The translations under genes and the position numbers were made by a program. 64,000 nucleotides of DNA, from assembly GCA_945859605.1 (NCBI GenBank), contig OX243816.1, positions 34,000,380 through 34,064,379 on the forward strand. The letters run 5' to 3'. The notes beneath the pieces are model-generated. The model did not search any database and had not been told where the DNA came from. It saw only the letters and a program-made list of their open reading frames with translations. Positions within the stretch are counted from its first letter, which is position 1. The number at the start of each line of letters is the position of its first letter. Below are positions 9,364-20,382 of the stretch, piece by piece. Source of the DNA: Lumbricus rubellus (Eukaryota > Annelida > Clitellata > Crassiclitellata > Lumbricidae).

Positions 9364-10355
9364 GGTGTTTTCCACTAGCCAAGATAAACATAGAGAGTGA
9401 ATTCTTTAGTGGAGAAGTACAAGCGATGGTTATGGAAAATCCGTCGATGCCAGTTATAATTGGGATGATCGAAGGTATACAATACCAGATCACACATGGA
9501 AAACAGGAGGATATAATCAGTGGAGAACCAGAGAATGCAATTGCTGAAGTGAAAAGCAAGAGCATACTGAGGAACAGATCTAAATCTAGAGATAGATCAG
9601 TACATGACAAAAAGTCAGTGAAATTCACTGACGATGTAACAGTAAATGAGACAGAGGAAACAACAGCAGCAACTGTTAAAACCAGAGCTGAGGCTAAAAA
9701 GGATGGTAAATACAGACCATTCAAAGTTGCGGAAAGGCCGTATTTAAATGAAACTGCTAAAGGAATGCAGAGACGGCATGAAACAGTAAATAAGAAACAG
9801 TGGGATAAAACCAGAGACTGGAATTACACAGATAACAGGAAGTCAGCTTTTAGTAAAACGACGAAAAAGAATTACAGAAGTGAACCATTGAGATTGGTGG
9901 AGACGAATAATAAATATTTAATCACAGGTGGAAGAAGTGAGTTAAATAAGAGTCGTGTAGATCAGAATAAATGGCAGAACGGAAGAGTAGACTGGAGAAA
10001 TAGGGAGAATAGAAATAAGTCTAATGAGACACAGTCAAGAAGATCCAATGAGTGGATGAATAGGGGATACAAAGAGAATCCAAATGTGGATAGGAGAAAT
10101 ATAAAGTGGAACAGGAGTCAGAAGAGTGACACAAGTGTGATTGGAGAAACTACAGACATGACAGGAGAGAGTCTAGTAGTAATTTTGGAGTTAGGTGTGA
10201 CAGACCTAGTGATCTCAATTGGAGATATAGAAGTAGTAGAGGCGAGGTTGGAAGTAGTGGAAACCATTGGAATAGTAGAACATGGTACAGAGGAGAACAA
10301 GATGTTAATTCTGGTAGAAGTCAGAATGAGAATTGTAGAGGATACAATGATGTGA
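9336..10355 (+). CDS. Protease C-terminal half plus Asn/Arg-rich linker, shifted frame
   Basis: This open frame overlaps the end of gag by 28 nt and lies in the -1 frame relative to it. Its beginning carries the second half of a retroviral-type protease: VDGSLRCFPLAKINI, then the flap-side VIIGMIEG. It continues into a hydrophilic stretch very rich in Arg, Asn, Lys and Ser. After about 10140 the composition turns Val/Ile-rich, while the neighbouring +2 frame takes over the Arg/Asn/Ser-rich pattern, which points to another single-base indel near there. The first shift could be programmed or a mutation; the second is more likely a mutation. It is better read as a piece of pol than as a separate gene. 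Confidence 0.6.
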   Translation: MCVLVDGSLRCFPLAKINIESEFFSGEVQAMVMENPSMPVIIGMIEGIQYQITHGKQEDIISGEPENAIAEVKSKSILRNRSKSRDRSVHDKKSVKFTDDVTVNETEETTAATVKTRAEAKKDGKYRPFKVAERPYLNETAKGMQRRHETVNKKQWDKTRDWNYTDNRKSAFSKTTKKNYRSEPLRLVETNNKYLITGGRSELNKSRVDQNKWQNGRVDWRNRENRNKSNETQSRRSNEWMNRGYKENPNVDRRNIKWNRSQKSDTSVIGETTDMTGESLVVILELGVTDLVISIGDIEVVEARLEVVETIGIVEHGTEENKMLILVEVRMRIVEDTMM

Positions 10356-10654
10356 ATTGGAAGAAAAATCGGTTACGGAATGACAGAGAATGGTCATATC
10401 CTAACAATAATGTGGATAAATGGAGAAGTAGCAGAGACTACAGTGGAAAAGATGAAACAGTAGAAGATGTTAAGTCGAAAACTTATGGAGATGATGCAGA
10501 TGCATTGAGTTTTGGAGAGAAGCACACAGGTGAACTAGAAACACAAAATGGCATTACGTTGAATTTATACGAGAAGGTGAACAGAGATAGTAAGTCAGAT
10601 ATGGACAGGCTGGACTGTCATTACGTGAGAAGAGGTGCTGCAAATAGAAGCTGA
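10155..10654 (+). pseudogene. Continuation of the Asn/Arg/Ser-rich linker in a third frame
   Basis: The open frame ending at the TGA of 10652-10654 keeps the composition of the preceding linker (RSSRG, SQNENCRGYNDVNWKK, WSYPNNNVDKW). It shows no catalytic motif. It reads as the same polypeptide after a one-base shift near 10150. The exact shift point cannot be fixed from one copy. Confidence 0.5.
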
Positions 10655-11104
10655 CAGTAGCTTGTGGAGAGTATTTAATTAAGGAAGTAATGTACATAAG
10701 TATTAATGTGAGATTAAGTTGAGTTGCAAATTAAAGTAGTTTTATGAGTTGTAGTGAATGATAAGGTGAATCATAGGATCAAGTGAGATAGTGGTGTAAT
10801 TGTCGAAGTTGTGTAGTAGTTAAGTATTAAGTTGAGATTAATTAGAATACCGTGTCTGAGTGTGATGTTGAGTCACTTAGATAAATAAGGAGACAGTTGA
10901 GTAACTGTAAATAGGTAAGATAAGAAGAAGTACTTTGTCAAGTGAGCATAGTACGAGGAATAATAAGATGTTAGTGAAATGACAAAGATAATTCAATATG
11001 AGGCATAGGATGGATGAGTGCCAAATGTTGAGATGATGGCATATATAATAAATAGAAGAGTAAGTTGATAATAAGTATGAGTTAAAAGTGTTGAGGTAAT
11101 GTGA
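10655..11104 (+). other. Non-coding spacer at the internal deletion
   Basis: C-poor, A/G/T-rich sequence with stops in all frames. It occupies the place where integrase and the RT fingers would be expected in a Gmr1-like element. No integrase motif (HHCC or DDE) was seen here. Confidence 0.55.
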
Positions 11105-11998
11105 AGCATACCATTCGGATTAGTAAATAGTGCTTCGAGTTACAACAGACTAATCAGGAAAATTCTGCATGGAACAGAAAACCTTGAAAGTTATGTGGAT
11201 GACATATTAGCCCACAATGAAGGATGGCAGGATCACTTGGAAACACTGGAGATATTTTTTGAAAGGGTTAGGGAAGCCAACCTAACATTGAAACCAAAGA
11301 CATGCTCATTAGGGTACGGAAAAATAGATTTCTTGGGTCACACGTTGAATAATGATGACATCAGTCCAAAAGAAGAGTCTGTGGACAAGATCATTGATAT
11401 GCCTAGACCAAAGACGAAAAAACAAGTGAGGAGTTTCATCGGAGCAGTGAATTACTATAGAAAATTCATTCCACACTGTGCAGAAATAATGGCACCGCTA
11501 AGTGATTTGACAAAGAAGTTGTCACCTGGAAATGTCGAATGGAATGAGAAATTGGAGAACAGTTTTATGCAGTTGAAAGAAGAACTGGCAAAGGCACCAA
11601 TTCTGAGATTACCGAACTTAGAGAAGGAGTTCATATTGCAGACGGATGCAAGTGGAAAAGGGATCGGATGCGTAATAATGCAGGAATATGAGGGGGTGAA
11701 TCATCCCATAGCATATGCGAGCAGGAAGTTACTTGAGCGAGAGACGAGATATTCGGTGGAAGAAAGAGAATGCTTAGCCATAATGTGGGGCGTAAGTAGG
11801 TTCGACAGATATTTATGCGGCAAGCAGTTTGTGATTGAGACAGACCATTGCGGATTGCAGTATATGAAAGAGGGAAGAATGAAAAATGCAAGGGTCATGA
11901 GATGGAGTCTAGCCTTGCAAAATTATTCGTTTACTATTAGATACATCAAGGGGTCCAACAATGTAATTTCAGATTACTTGAGCAGGGGACTAGAGTGA
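11105..11998 (+). pseudogene. Truncated pol: RT palm/thumb and RNase H
   Basis: The open frame starts right after a TGA at 11102. It enters RT at PFGLVNSASSYNR, so motifs A and B of RT, including the first catalytic Asp, are gone. YVDD (about 11192) carries the other two catalytic Asp residues. FLGHTLNNDDI and IGAVNYYRKFI follow, as in Ty3 RT and its connection. RNase H is recognisable from QTDASGKGIG, the ERECLAI helix and ETDHCGLQYM, and ends with DYLSRGLE. There is no integrase after it; the frame ends 144 nt before the polypurine tract. An RT lacking motif A cannot be active, so the element would need enzymes from relatives. Confidence 0.88.
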
Positions 11999-12142
11999 TA
12001 TATAGTGAACCTTTGATGAATGATAAGTTGTATATAAATAGGTGTAGAACAGTAATTTTGTTGTGTTATGTAAGGTAAAGGAAGATAGTTTATAGATTAG
12101 TTTGTTAAGTATGTGAGTAAGTTAAAGCCTGTGAACAGACTT

Positions 12143-12157
12143 TTGAAGGGGGGCATT
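12143..12157 (+). other. Polypurine tract
   Basis: TTTTGAAGGGGGGCATT lies immediately before the 3' LTR. It is the usual primer site for plus-strand DNA. Confidence 0.75.
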
Positions 12158-13148
12158 TGTAGCGAATAAACGCTCCTTAACAAACGAATCAATTAACTAA
12201 TAACCTGTGTAATTATTAATACTAAGTAACAGTTAAGCTAGACAATTAATTGGCGTATTTAATAGATAATTAATAAATTGAATTGTGGCATTAGCGAATA
12301 TAACAGTAGAAATCACAAACACAAATGCGCTACAAAAATCAGTCAAAGCTTGAGGAGGCACGAAAACAGCGTTTCGCGCAGCAGACGATCGTCAACACTG
12401 TGAGCAGCCGAAGAGTCACGTGGTCTGATTCGGGCATGAGATTCTGAAAAGAATGGCAGACATTTTGCGATTTGTCAACCAAAAACGTTAATTCAGAATG
12501 CGCCGATGACATTTATTTGAGTGTGAAAAACGGGACTTATTGTACGTTTATTCCACTGCTGATCTGTAAATCCTAGGGAACGTAGTACCTGGGTTAGATA
12601 GAAATGTTCGAAGTTTAAGTCGGACTGTAATAGCGAACAAAGTCAATTTTCGCTCGGCATCGATCTTGGGATCGAGAAGACATTGCGAGAACTAGTTGCG
12701 ATTGGAGTTTCGAAGTAACGAGAAGAAGTGGTGATTCGACGACGAAGCAGAAGTGAAGAAGACGTGTGAGTAGCCAGTGCTCACAGAAGTACGAAGACGA
12801 CGCGGTGGTGAAACGGCGACCGAGGGCAGCCAGGGAGAAGCGACCTTTCTTCCCATCTTTCCTTCCAATCCAGTTTCCCTGTGTCAAGAACAAGGACCTC
12901 ATCATCTACTCAAGAAGGGAACTCTTGGGGAAGCTAAGCACCTTATAATATTTTAGTAGATAAATACGCCACAATAGGTAGTTAGGGTATTGAATATTAT
13001 TTACTGTTGAATGTTGATATTTATAATATACATCAAAAATGAAATACAGCTTGTTCTTGTTGTAGGTCAATTCTAGTAATCATTCTTGATCACCCATTAC
13101 GAATCCCTGAGTTTATAAAGCGTCTAGGGTAAGACCTGGTATGCGACA
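12158..13148 (+). repeat. 3' LTR (991 bp)
   Basis: Copy of 6358-7348 with no difference that I could see. It ends in CA and is followed by the GGCCT target duplication (13149-13153). Confidence 0.93.
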
Positions 13149-13178
13149 GGCCTATTCACCACGAAGAATAGGCCTAAT

Positions 13179-13326
13179 CAGGGCTTAAAGTGTGGCAGGA
13201 CGGTTGTGAACGGCGTCCAGTCGCGCTTATTTTCAAATCTCTATGCCGCCCTGTCCTTTATTTGGCTATATAGCACACCTGAAAAGGTGAGGGGCGTCCA
13301 TGCACTTCTTTTTTACACTTTAACCC
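13179..13326. mobile_element. Possible hAT-like fragment, CAGGGCTTAAAGTG family
   Basis: CAGGGCTTAAAGTGTGGCAG at the left faces CACTTTAACCCT at the right. A related sequence (CAGGGCTCAAAGTGTGACAG, followed by the same GGACGG...GCGTCC body) occurs at 16619. No target duplication was found, so the ends are uncertain. Confidence 0.4.
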
Positions 13327-13388
13327 TTAGCGGGCCACAGTGTAGTAAATGATACGGGAAATCCATAATAATCTCATTCGCTAAAGAG
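13324..13388. mobile_element. TTAA-flanked micro-MITE, copy A (65 bp)
   Basis: TTAA on both sides (13320-13323, 13389-13392) of a 65-bp unit with ends CCCTTAGCG and CGCTAAAGAG. The centre contains TAGTAAATGATACGGGAAAT, almost the same as in the second copy at 14619-14685. TTAA duplication and CCCTTT-like ends are piggyBac features. Confidence 0.6.
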
Positions 13389-13489
13389 TTAAGCACTGGG
13401 CCTAATGAAAGTACATTATTAATATTATTAAATTGCTTCACTTATAGTGTAGTGTTGATATTTGGTGGTTAGGCTAATTATTATTCATT

Positions 13490-13660
13490 CATACATTCAG
13501 AGCATTTATATAGCGCCCTTTCAAGAAACTACTCAGAGGCGCTCCCAGCCCAACCGCGACCAAAGAAAAAAGACTTGAGAGTCTTGTAGAACCCAGCCGG
13601 ATGGACCACAAGTAGAGAGCGATTAGTACTAGCTGTAGTCAGAGCCTATAATGATAATCA
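13490..13660 (-). repeat. SINE-family copy (tail and body)
   Basis: (ATTC)-type tail, then TTTATATAGCGCCCTTTCAAG and GAGGCGCTCCCAG, the same block as at 5888, 24975 and, inverted, 35170. The order implies a - strand copy. Confidence 0.55.
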
Positions 13661-14614
13661 GGCCTAGGAGTTGTTCGCTCCATAACTACCAATCTTGTGC
13701 AAGGTTTTCAGATCAAAATGTCATCCGTCAAACTATAGCACGTAAACAAATCAGCATTTTTGCACTGCTATAGGTTGTACCACAGTATAAATCACATAAA
13801 TCATAGATCATAGATCACTGCTATAGGTTATAAAAATATTACAGAATAAATGACAGTGTAAATAACAGTATAAATAACACACAGCATGTCGACTCCCGGC
13901 CTCTGCTGCAGTCGGATGTGCGACCGATATTCAGAGTATTCCGCCATTTTAAATGTGAGCTGTTTACTAGATCGGTTTCAACATGCTTGCCACGTCACAA
14001 TGCATGTTGCCTGTAGCAACGTTGTGAGGACTCCTTATACTGCATCATCTTATAATATATGACGTCACAAGTTACATGTGAAGGCTCTTGTTCAAAATGG
14101 CGCTGACCAGCAAAACTAGTCAACAGGTATATAATGATGAGTGATATATCTATTATTATGTTGTTGCCTCTCAGACGCAATAGACGTATGCAGCTTTATG
14201 ATGATCGTTTTCTTTTTTATGTCGTTCTACGTGCTCGTATTTTGTAGTAGCATACATGTAGTCGCTGTCATCATTATAGTCATGGCCATTTCATGGTCAT
14301 TTTATGGTCATTTTGTGGTCATTTTATGATCATTTTAGTTTATTTTTTCGTAATCGTTTGGTCCAAGTTGAGATGCCGGTCACCTCAAAAAATGCACATT
14401 CATTTAATTAAACCAACAGAGAACAATTTTTGGCTGTTAATCCTGTGTGCTGTAGGCCTACCAGTATTTCTGTATTTCATACAAAACCACTGAAAATCAA
14501 GCAATGAAAGCCTTTTTAAAGGCAAGTGCAAAAGCTGACAGCCAGATGATAACATATTATATCATATTAGGTTTTCGTGTTTAGGCGTAGCCTATATATG
14601 TCATGGATCTCTCA
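13661..14614. other. Unannotated stretch
   Basis: No gene is recognised. It contains one CRE palindrome (TATGACGTCACAAG, about 14059) and a short run of TGGTCATTTTATGG-type repeats (about 14283-14335). Confidence 0.5.
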
Positions 14615-14618
14615 TTAA

Positions 14619-14685
14619 CCCTTTAATGCCGAGATGGTATATAGTAAATGGTATGAGAAATCCTATACCCTCCGGAATTAAAGGG
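14619..14685. mobile_element. TTAA-flanked micro-MITE, copy B (67 bp)
   Basis: TTAA at 14615-14618 and 14686-14689. The ends CCCTTTAATGCCG and CGGAATTAAAGGG are inverted repeats. The core TAGTAAATGGTATGAGAAAT matches copy A at 13343. Confidence 0.65.
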
Positions 14686-14689
14686 TTAA

Positions 14690-15164
14690 ACCAGCCGTAG
14701 GCTAATAGGCCGTATACGCCTATACATTTGTCTGCTATAGGAGGAACACAGATTGGAAGCCGCGTGGCATCCTATAAAATATGACAACCTGTCTGATAAC
14801 GATTTGTAAACCCTTTTAACTTGTCTTTCCTTACTTGGCTTGCCTATATGTAAGCTATAAGACTGTCTGAGTTTAGCTTTGCGTTCTCTTGATTCATCTT
14901 GTATCACATTACTTTGTTATAAATTGCTTTATAAACGATGCCATCTTGCCTACTTCAACTGCTCTTACCATATTTAGGCCTTATAAGTTATTATAATCAT
15001 ATGATGATAGCATGAAGACTCATTGAAGAGGTGGTCAAGATTATAAGATCAAGAGTCGTGTGACTCCTGTTTGACGTCTACTGTACTACTCAATACGGAG
15101 AAGAACAATAAGTGCGCTATATAATATATTTCAGCCAGATTATGTAGGCCTATGTACCTGAGGT
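14690..15164. other. Unannotated stretch with weak SINE similarity
   Basis: 15010-15130 has CATTGAAGAGGTGGTC, CTACTCAATACGGAG and GTGCGCTATATAATATAT, which resemble a decayed + strand copy of the window's SINE tail. Nothing else is supported. Confidence 0.4.
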
Positions 15165-15172
15165 CGTGCGGT

Positions 15173-17264
15173 CAGTGGCGTCTACCAATGGGGGGGTTGG
15201 GAGAACGTTCTCCCACGGCTTCTGAAAGTGGGGGGTTTGACGTTTTTTGGTGTAAATTGGGGGGGTTTGACGTTTTTTGGTGTAAATTGGGGGATTGCTG
15301 AATTCCTATTAAATAAAGGCCATGCTGCCTCGAACTAACGAACCCACGGTTCGCTTGAAGTCACATATTTGCTAAGAAGTACGAACACTCATAGACATTA
15401 GTGTCAGTCAGGTCTATGGCATACAAGAGGGGAATCACAGTCATTCGGAATTGACCTCTTATCAGTCGTGTCATGCTTACTGACAGAGGTAAGGCGAAAC
15501 CCACGCCACGGCAGCTGTGATGAAGGGAACAAAATTAATGATGCGACGGTCGCTCAGCAAGTCAAACGATCCGTGAGACACTTGCTGTGCAAGTGCATCT
15601 TGCCTCAGTCTTCTGATACGACGGACAGTGGTCCCTTCTGTGAAAGTAGCCTAAGCCTAATTAAGCTAATAACAGATGTTTCCTATTAGATTCCCAGCCA
15701 GCAGATCGCTGAAATGGATAAGAGCAGGTTTGATGTATGCTTACTTGTAAACAGAGTCTTTCCATGCTAGAGATGCAGCCGTAAAGTGCTAGAAGCGAGA
15801 TGATAGTCATTATACTACAGACAACCGAATTTGACTGCTTCTGTGTTAAGTTTTTCTTATTTCGCGAAGAGTTGAATCGACATCAGCAGGACTTCTCAAC
15901 AGCTAAAGGTATGCCTACACAGAGAATTTCTGTGGAGAATTCGAATTATTAATTTCGAGCTTCTAAGCGTATGGACAGCAACTTAAGTGGTGGTGGGGTG
16001 GGGGGGGGTGGAGATGCTTATATCGTCCCAATGTTTAAGAACTGTTTCATAAATATTCTAATTTACTATGTAGGGCCTACAGTGTTATCTACTATTTATC
16101 TATAATGAGAATTTGCATAAAGTTGCAGCTTAAAAGCTACCATAACATTTTACAACAACAAAATTAAACAATGGGACATTTATTCAAGTCCTAAAGCACA
16201 TCTATGAGCACTGAAATCATGACAGCTTAAACGGCTACGGCTACAATGTGCAAATCCAAAAATTGTATAGCCTACAATTGGAAGTCAACACTCTATAGCC
16301 TTAAGGCTTAAACCATGGCTATAGGTTATCAGCATTGAAAAATGAAAAATCTTACCATGACACTATGGAAATTCAAATAAGCTTAAGTTAAAAGAAAACT
16401 AGGAGTAGACGATGTCTTCATTGAAGTCTTAAACCATCTCTTTCAATTTAATGAAATTACGATACATTTTTGACATGACTGCTTCAAGTGTTGTTAGCCT
16501 ACCATTACAGTGTGGAAATTTAAAAAAAATAAAATAATTGAAGGGGACAGTTTTGAAGTCTCAAGCCACCACTATCAGCACTGAAATGATGAACAGTTTC
16601 GTTAAACTGACAGCCTAACAGGGCTCAAAGTGTGACAGGACGGTCATGGACCGCGTCCTTGCACTTATTTTTGAGGCAGGGCGCCGTCCTATGACTTAAT
16701 TTTAATTAGGCCTATTTGGCCAGCACTTCCAGGACGGTCGTCCATGACTGCATGGACGGCGTCCATGCAGTTACTGACGACCGGCCATGACTGCCTAAAA
16801 ATGGCTCCGTTTGAGGTCGAAACAGCCTAAAATTCGCTGGTCACTGGGGCTCCGCCCCAGACCCGCTGGGGAGCTTACGGTAAAGACAAAACCTTTCTCT
16901 TTCACAATAAAATTTTTATTTCTTTAATGTTATCCTGTTAGCTTGCGACAATGAAAAACGACTTGTCCTTGAAGTTTTCGCAACTTTATCGTTCACGAAT
17001 AGCTGGCAAACAAGAACTTAAAAATGGCTCCATTTGAGGTCGACACAGCCAAAAATGCGCTGGTCGCTGGGGCTCTGCCCCAGACCCCGCTGGGGGAGCT
17101 TCCGACGCTCCCCCAGACCCCCTAGTCGGAACGAGCTTCGTGCCTTCGGCACTCGCAACTTCGCGCCTATACGTAATATAAGAAGAGATTCTCCTAAAAA
17201 ATTTAAGTCGGCAAAAATGGGGGGTTTGTTCTCCCACTCCAAGTGGGGGGGTTAGACGCCACTG
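15173..17264. mobile_element. hAT-type element, 2,092 bp, 8-bp TSD
   Basis: Both ends are CAGTGGCGTCTA (inverted), each followed inward by a GGGGG...TTCTCCCA block. A perfect 8-bp duplication CGTGCGGT flanks them (15165-15172, 17265-17272). No transposase frame survives; the interior has only short open frames. Two near-copies of a segment with GGGGCTCCGCCCCAGACCC lie at about 16790 and 17020. A CAGGGCTCAAAGTG block at 16619 may be a nested smaller element. Confidence 0.9.
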
Positions 17265-17364
17265 CGTGCGGTTCCTGTTTTGCCCGCATTATTACCCAAA
17301 CATGCTCAATAATTGCGATAATAAAACTATGACGCCGATGCCCGTGGAATTATAGCCAAGTAGG

Positions 17365-19386
17365 CAGGGCCGGATTTAGGGTGGTGGGGGCCCATGGGCG
17401 CCAATTATTGTGGGGCCTTTTCGGCAACGGATATTTTTTGCAGTTTGATGTACTGTCTCTGACAGACAATTAAACTCCATATCGGCATAGAGGCCTACAC
17501 AGGCTACACTCATAACACGTCGCAAGCAAATGTGCTAAAAGCAATGTATAAATTGTAGACTTATCGTTAATTAATTTTTTACATATGATGATGATGATTA
17601 TGATGATGATTATGACGACGATGATGATGATGACGATGAGTTATCTGCACGAAGTCAGGTTCATTGGCTTTTACGCCCATGCATGGGGATGAGATGAGTG
17701 AGGTAGGCCTAGTATAATATATAATGATGATGAATTGAAAAAATCGTTAATTTTTACTGATAAATAATTTTATAATATAGTGTCTTCTATTATATGCCCC
17801 TAATACCTTACATTACCTCTATTATGCCTCTATCAATTGGTTAGGCCTATTAAATCATTTCTCAATTACAAAGTCAAAGGATAAACTTTAATCGTCTTTT
17901 AAAGTTTTTCCTTTTTAATACTGATACGGACAAACAAAACAAAAGACAAAGCATTATTGTAGTGTTATGCAAGACTTCCAAAATAAAAACAGATAGCTAT
18001 ATAGTACGGATACGGAAGAGAAGAAGCTATAGTACGTTAACTAACTCGGTTAGACCTGTAGTTAGGTCTAAATTTCAGTAGGTCCAATAGGCCTATAGAC
18101 TTTTCGCACTTTTCTATTGGCAAAGTCGTCAATCAACGTATTAAGTCCAGAGCGTAGAATGTCTCTCTATGCTCAGCACTGCAAGGTGGCTAAAAGTCGC
18201 TCAAGCGTCCTATACTTGTTCGAAGCCTATTCCTAAAAATGAGCGTTCAGCACTACAGTTTGTGACCATGAGTATGCCTACCAAGTATACTACATTCTTA
18301 GCATGATTTCCACATTTTGGAAACGAGCTCTCAACACCTTTGTCAAGTATTAATTTGTACATGAACTGCTTCTGACTTATGCCGAGGCCTGTTCTTGCTG
18401 TTTTGTTTTTAAACATTTTGACAAAATAAGAAAACTACATTAGCTCACTGCCAAGGCTTTCATCTGGATCAATCCAGGGTCATTAACATATATGCCTGCA
18501 GCTACAAGGTTTTTGCAGAGTCAAGTATTTCATCATCACTACACGATTCAAGCCTATAGGCCTAGAATAGATAGAAAACCAAACCTTGAGAGAGCAGTTC
18601 GTATGATTCTAGTTTTTTGTCAACTCGACTGATGTCTATTACAATGTAGATGTCGATCACCAGTTCGGTTCATGTTAGCCGGTTGAAATTAATTACTTAT
18701 AGACTCTTCAAATAATATTAAGTTCCTTATATTACTGAGTTGCAAATCTCAGACTGTGCTGTAACTCCTAAGGCCTTGTGCAGTGCATATTATAAAGTTA
18801 GAGTCATAGAGAGACAGAGGCAGAGACAACGATACTGAGACAGACAGACCAACAGACAGACAGTCAGTCTTAAAGCCACTGACAGCACCTATAATTTATG
18901 ACAGCATGCAGCTGTGCACTTTGGGTCACTTAAGGTCAAGACAGAATACCCTCTATCTAAAGCAGGATCTTATACTCCGCAACGTGGAACATGATACTCG
19001 ATCGTGGTGAGGTGGAGTTCACTGCGCTGACATTTGACCAGCGAACAAGGCCTCGATCTGTTCGTTGTCTGCATGCTGCATGAGGACCGAGTCCAGGGAA
19101 ACACCTCTGACTACATCAGCTTGAGTTCAAAGTAAGATAATCTGTCAACAGCAGCTGCTGAAGATATCACATATGAAGCGCTGCTGGTATATTAACGAAT
19201 GCAGTCAGTGGTCAATATTGTTCAGAAGACTAACTGCCGTTCGCTGATTATAAGATCCAGTCGCAATTCTCTTAAAATCCCTTCCTTGGTGAGATGAAAA
19301 AAATAGAACTGCAACTGGTGGGGGCCCCTAAGTGGTGGGGGCCCCTGGGCTGGAGCCCCCGTAGCCCATGCCTAAATCCGGCCCTG
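17365..19386. mobile_element. Decayed hAT element, 2,022 bp, 8-bp TSD
   Basis: Terminal inverted repeats CAGGGCCGGATTTAGG are flanked by a perfect duplication CAAGTAGG (17357-17364, 19387-19394). GGTGGGGGCCC blocks sit inside both ends. A transposase remnant lies on the - strand at 18100-18416. A short GAT/ATG repeat is at 17585-17640. Confidence 0.92.
18100..18416 (-). pseudogene. hAT transposase C-terminal remnant
   Basis: On the - strand the frame contains MVTNCSAERSF, the conserved hAT C-terminal dimerisation motif, preceded by a KGVESSFP segment. After a frameshift, LSIER and LIDDFANRKVRK follow, as at the end of DUF4371-type hAT transposases. The DDE core and zinc finger are not recognisable. 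It cannot make an active enzyme. Confidence 0.75.
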
Positions 19387-19394
19387 CAAGTAGG

Positions 19395-19650
19395 CTATAA
19401 AGATGTTGATTAATGACAGGAGTATCTGTTTGCGAAAAGACCCGTTTATTACGGATCATGAATGGAAGCCGTCTATTTAGCAGCAGCTGCTGTTCAATGT
19501 TCATGTCATAATAACATTGGTCTTTTTTTAACCGGCTTCGCCCAGGTTTTTTTTCTTAGGCGTGAGTTTCAAGTCATAGCAACATCGCTCGGTTCTAAGT
19601 TTTCCTACGCTGTCAGTCGGGCCATCGAAGACATACGACGCATAGACCAT
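19395..19650. other. Unannotated stretch
   Basis: A 63-codon open frame is present on the + strand but shows no family motif. It is not called. Confidence 0.4.
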
Positions 19651-19654
19651 TAGT

Positions 19655-19731
<77 letters not shown>

Positions 19732-19865
19732 CCAACCAATAAATAAATCAATCAATCCATCAATCAATCAATCCATCAATCAATCTAATAAATAAATAAA
19801 TCCATCAATCAATCGATCCATCAATCAATTCAATCAATCAATAAATCAGTCAGTCAATCAATCAA
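19651..19865. repeat. (ATCA)n microsatellite, interrupted
   Basis: About 50 copies of ATCA, pure up to about 19730, then with interruptions (ATAA, TCCA, CAGT). Confidence 0.95.
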
Positions 19866-20382
19866 GTTCATTGTACACACCATTGTACACCGTCTCAATT
19901 CATTTTTCATGTATAGGCCTGAAGACAAAAATCTACAATAATACAAAAAATATGCAATACAAAATATTCTTCGCTCAGCCTCACGGAGACGTGGCCTATT
20001 CGTAAAGATTAAATTCGTTCAATCATTGCCTCAATCAGTCTTTCGACTCATTCCATCGATCGATTGAGTCACGCAGAGCTCAGAAGTCACGGGTTTCATC
20101 GATCAGTCACGTGACGGATCGATCAATGACGTCACTATCATGGTTATCAGTATCTGGGTCTATGCACGCATATAGGCCTAGGGGTAATTCTGCGAACGTC
20201 GGTACAAAAGTTACCACAGGGACTATAGTGTAGGCCTATAGCCTATACCCACAGTCGATCGAGTCGTGTGCTACGATCGAATTGGCTTGAGCGACGATCG
20301 ACTCGATCGACTTTATCGACTTGACCTAGTTTTGTCTCTTAATTTGCTCCCCTCTGCAGCATTTTTAGGCCTATTGTGTTCT

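Larger units (their letters stand above)
6358..13148 (+). mobile_element. Ty3-type LTR retrotransposon with SCAN-like Gag, integrase missing
   Basis: Two 991-bp LTRs (6358-7348, 12158-13148) start TGTAGCGA and end GCGACA. They are flanked by a perfect 5-bp duplication GGCCT (6353-6357, 13149-13153), and I saw no difference between them. The order inside is gag with a SCAN-like capsid segment, CCHC knuckle, protease in two frames, an Asn/Arg-rich stretch, about 450 bp of non-coding DNA, the second half of RT, RNase H, then the polypurine tract. Integrase and the first half of RT are absent. RNase H lying directly before the 3' LTR fits the Gmr1-like branch of Ty3, where integrase precedes RT; in that case one internal deletion would remove both. 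The clade is inference. With identical LTRs, the defect probably predates the last insertion. Confidence 0.9.
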
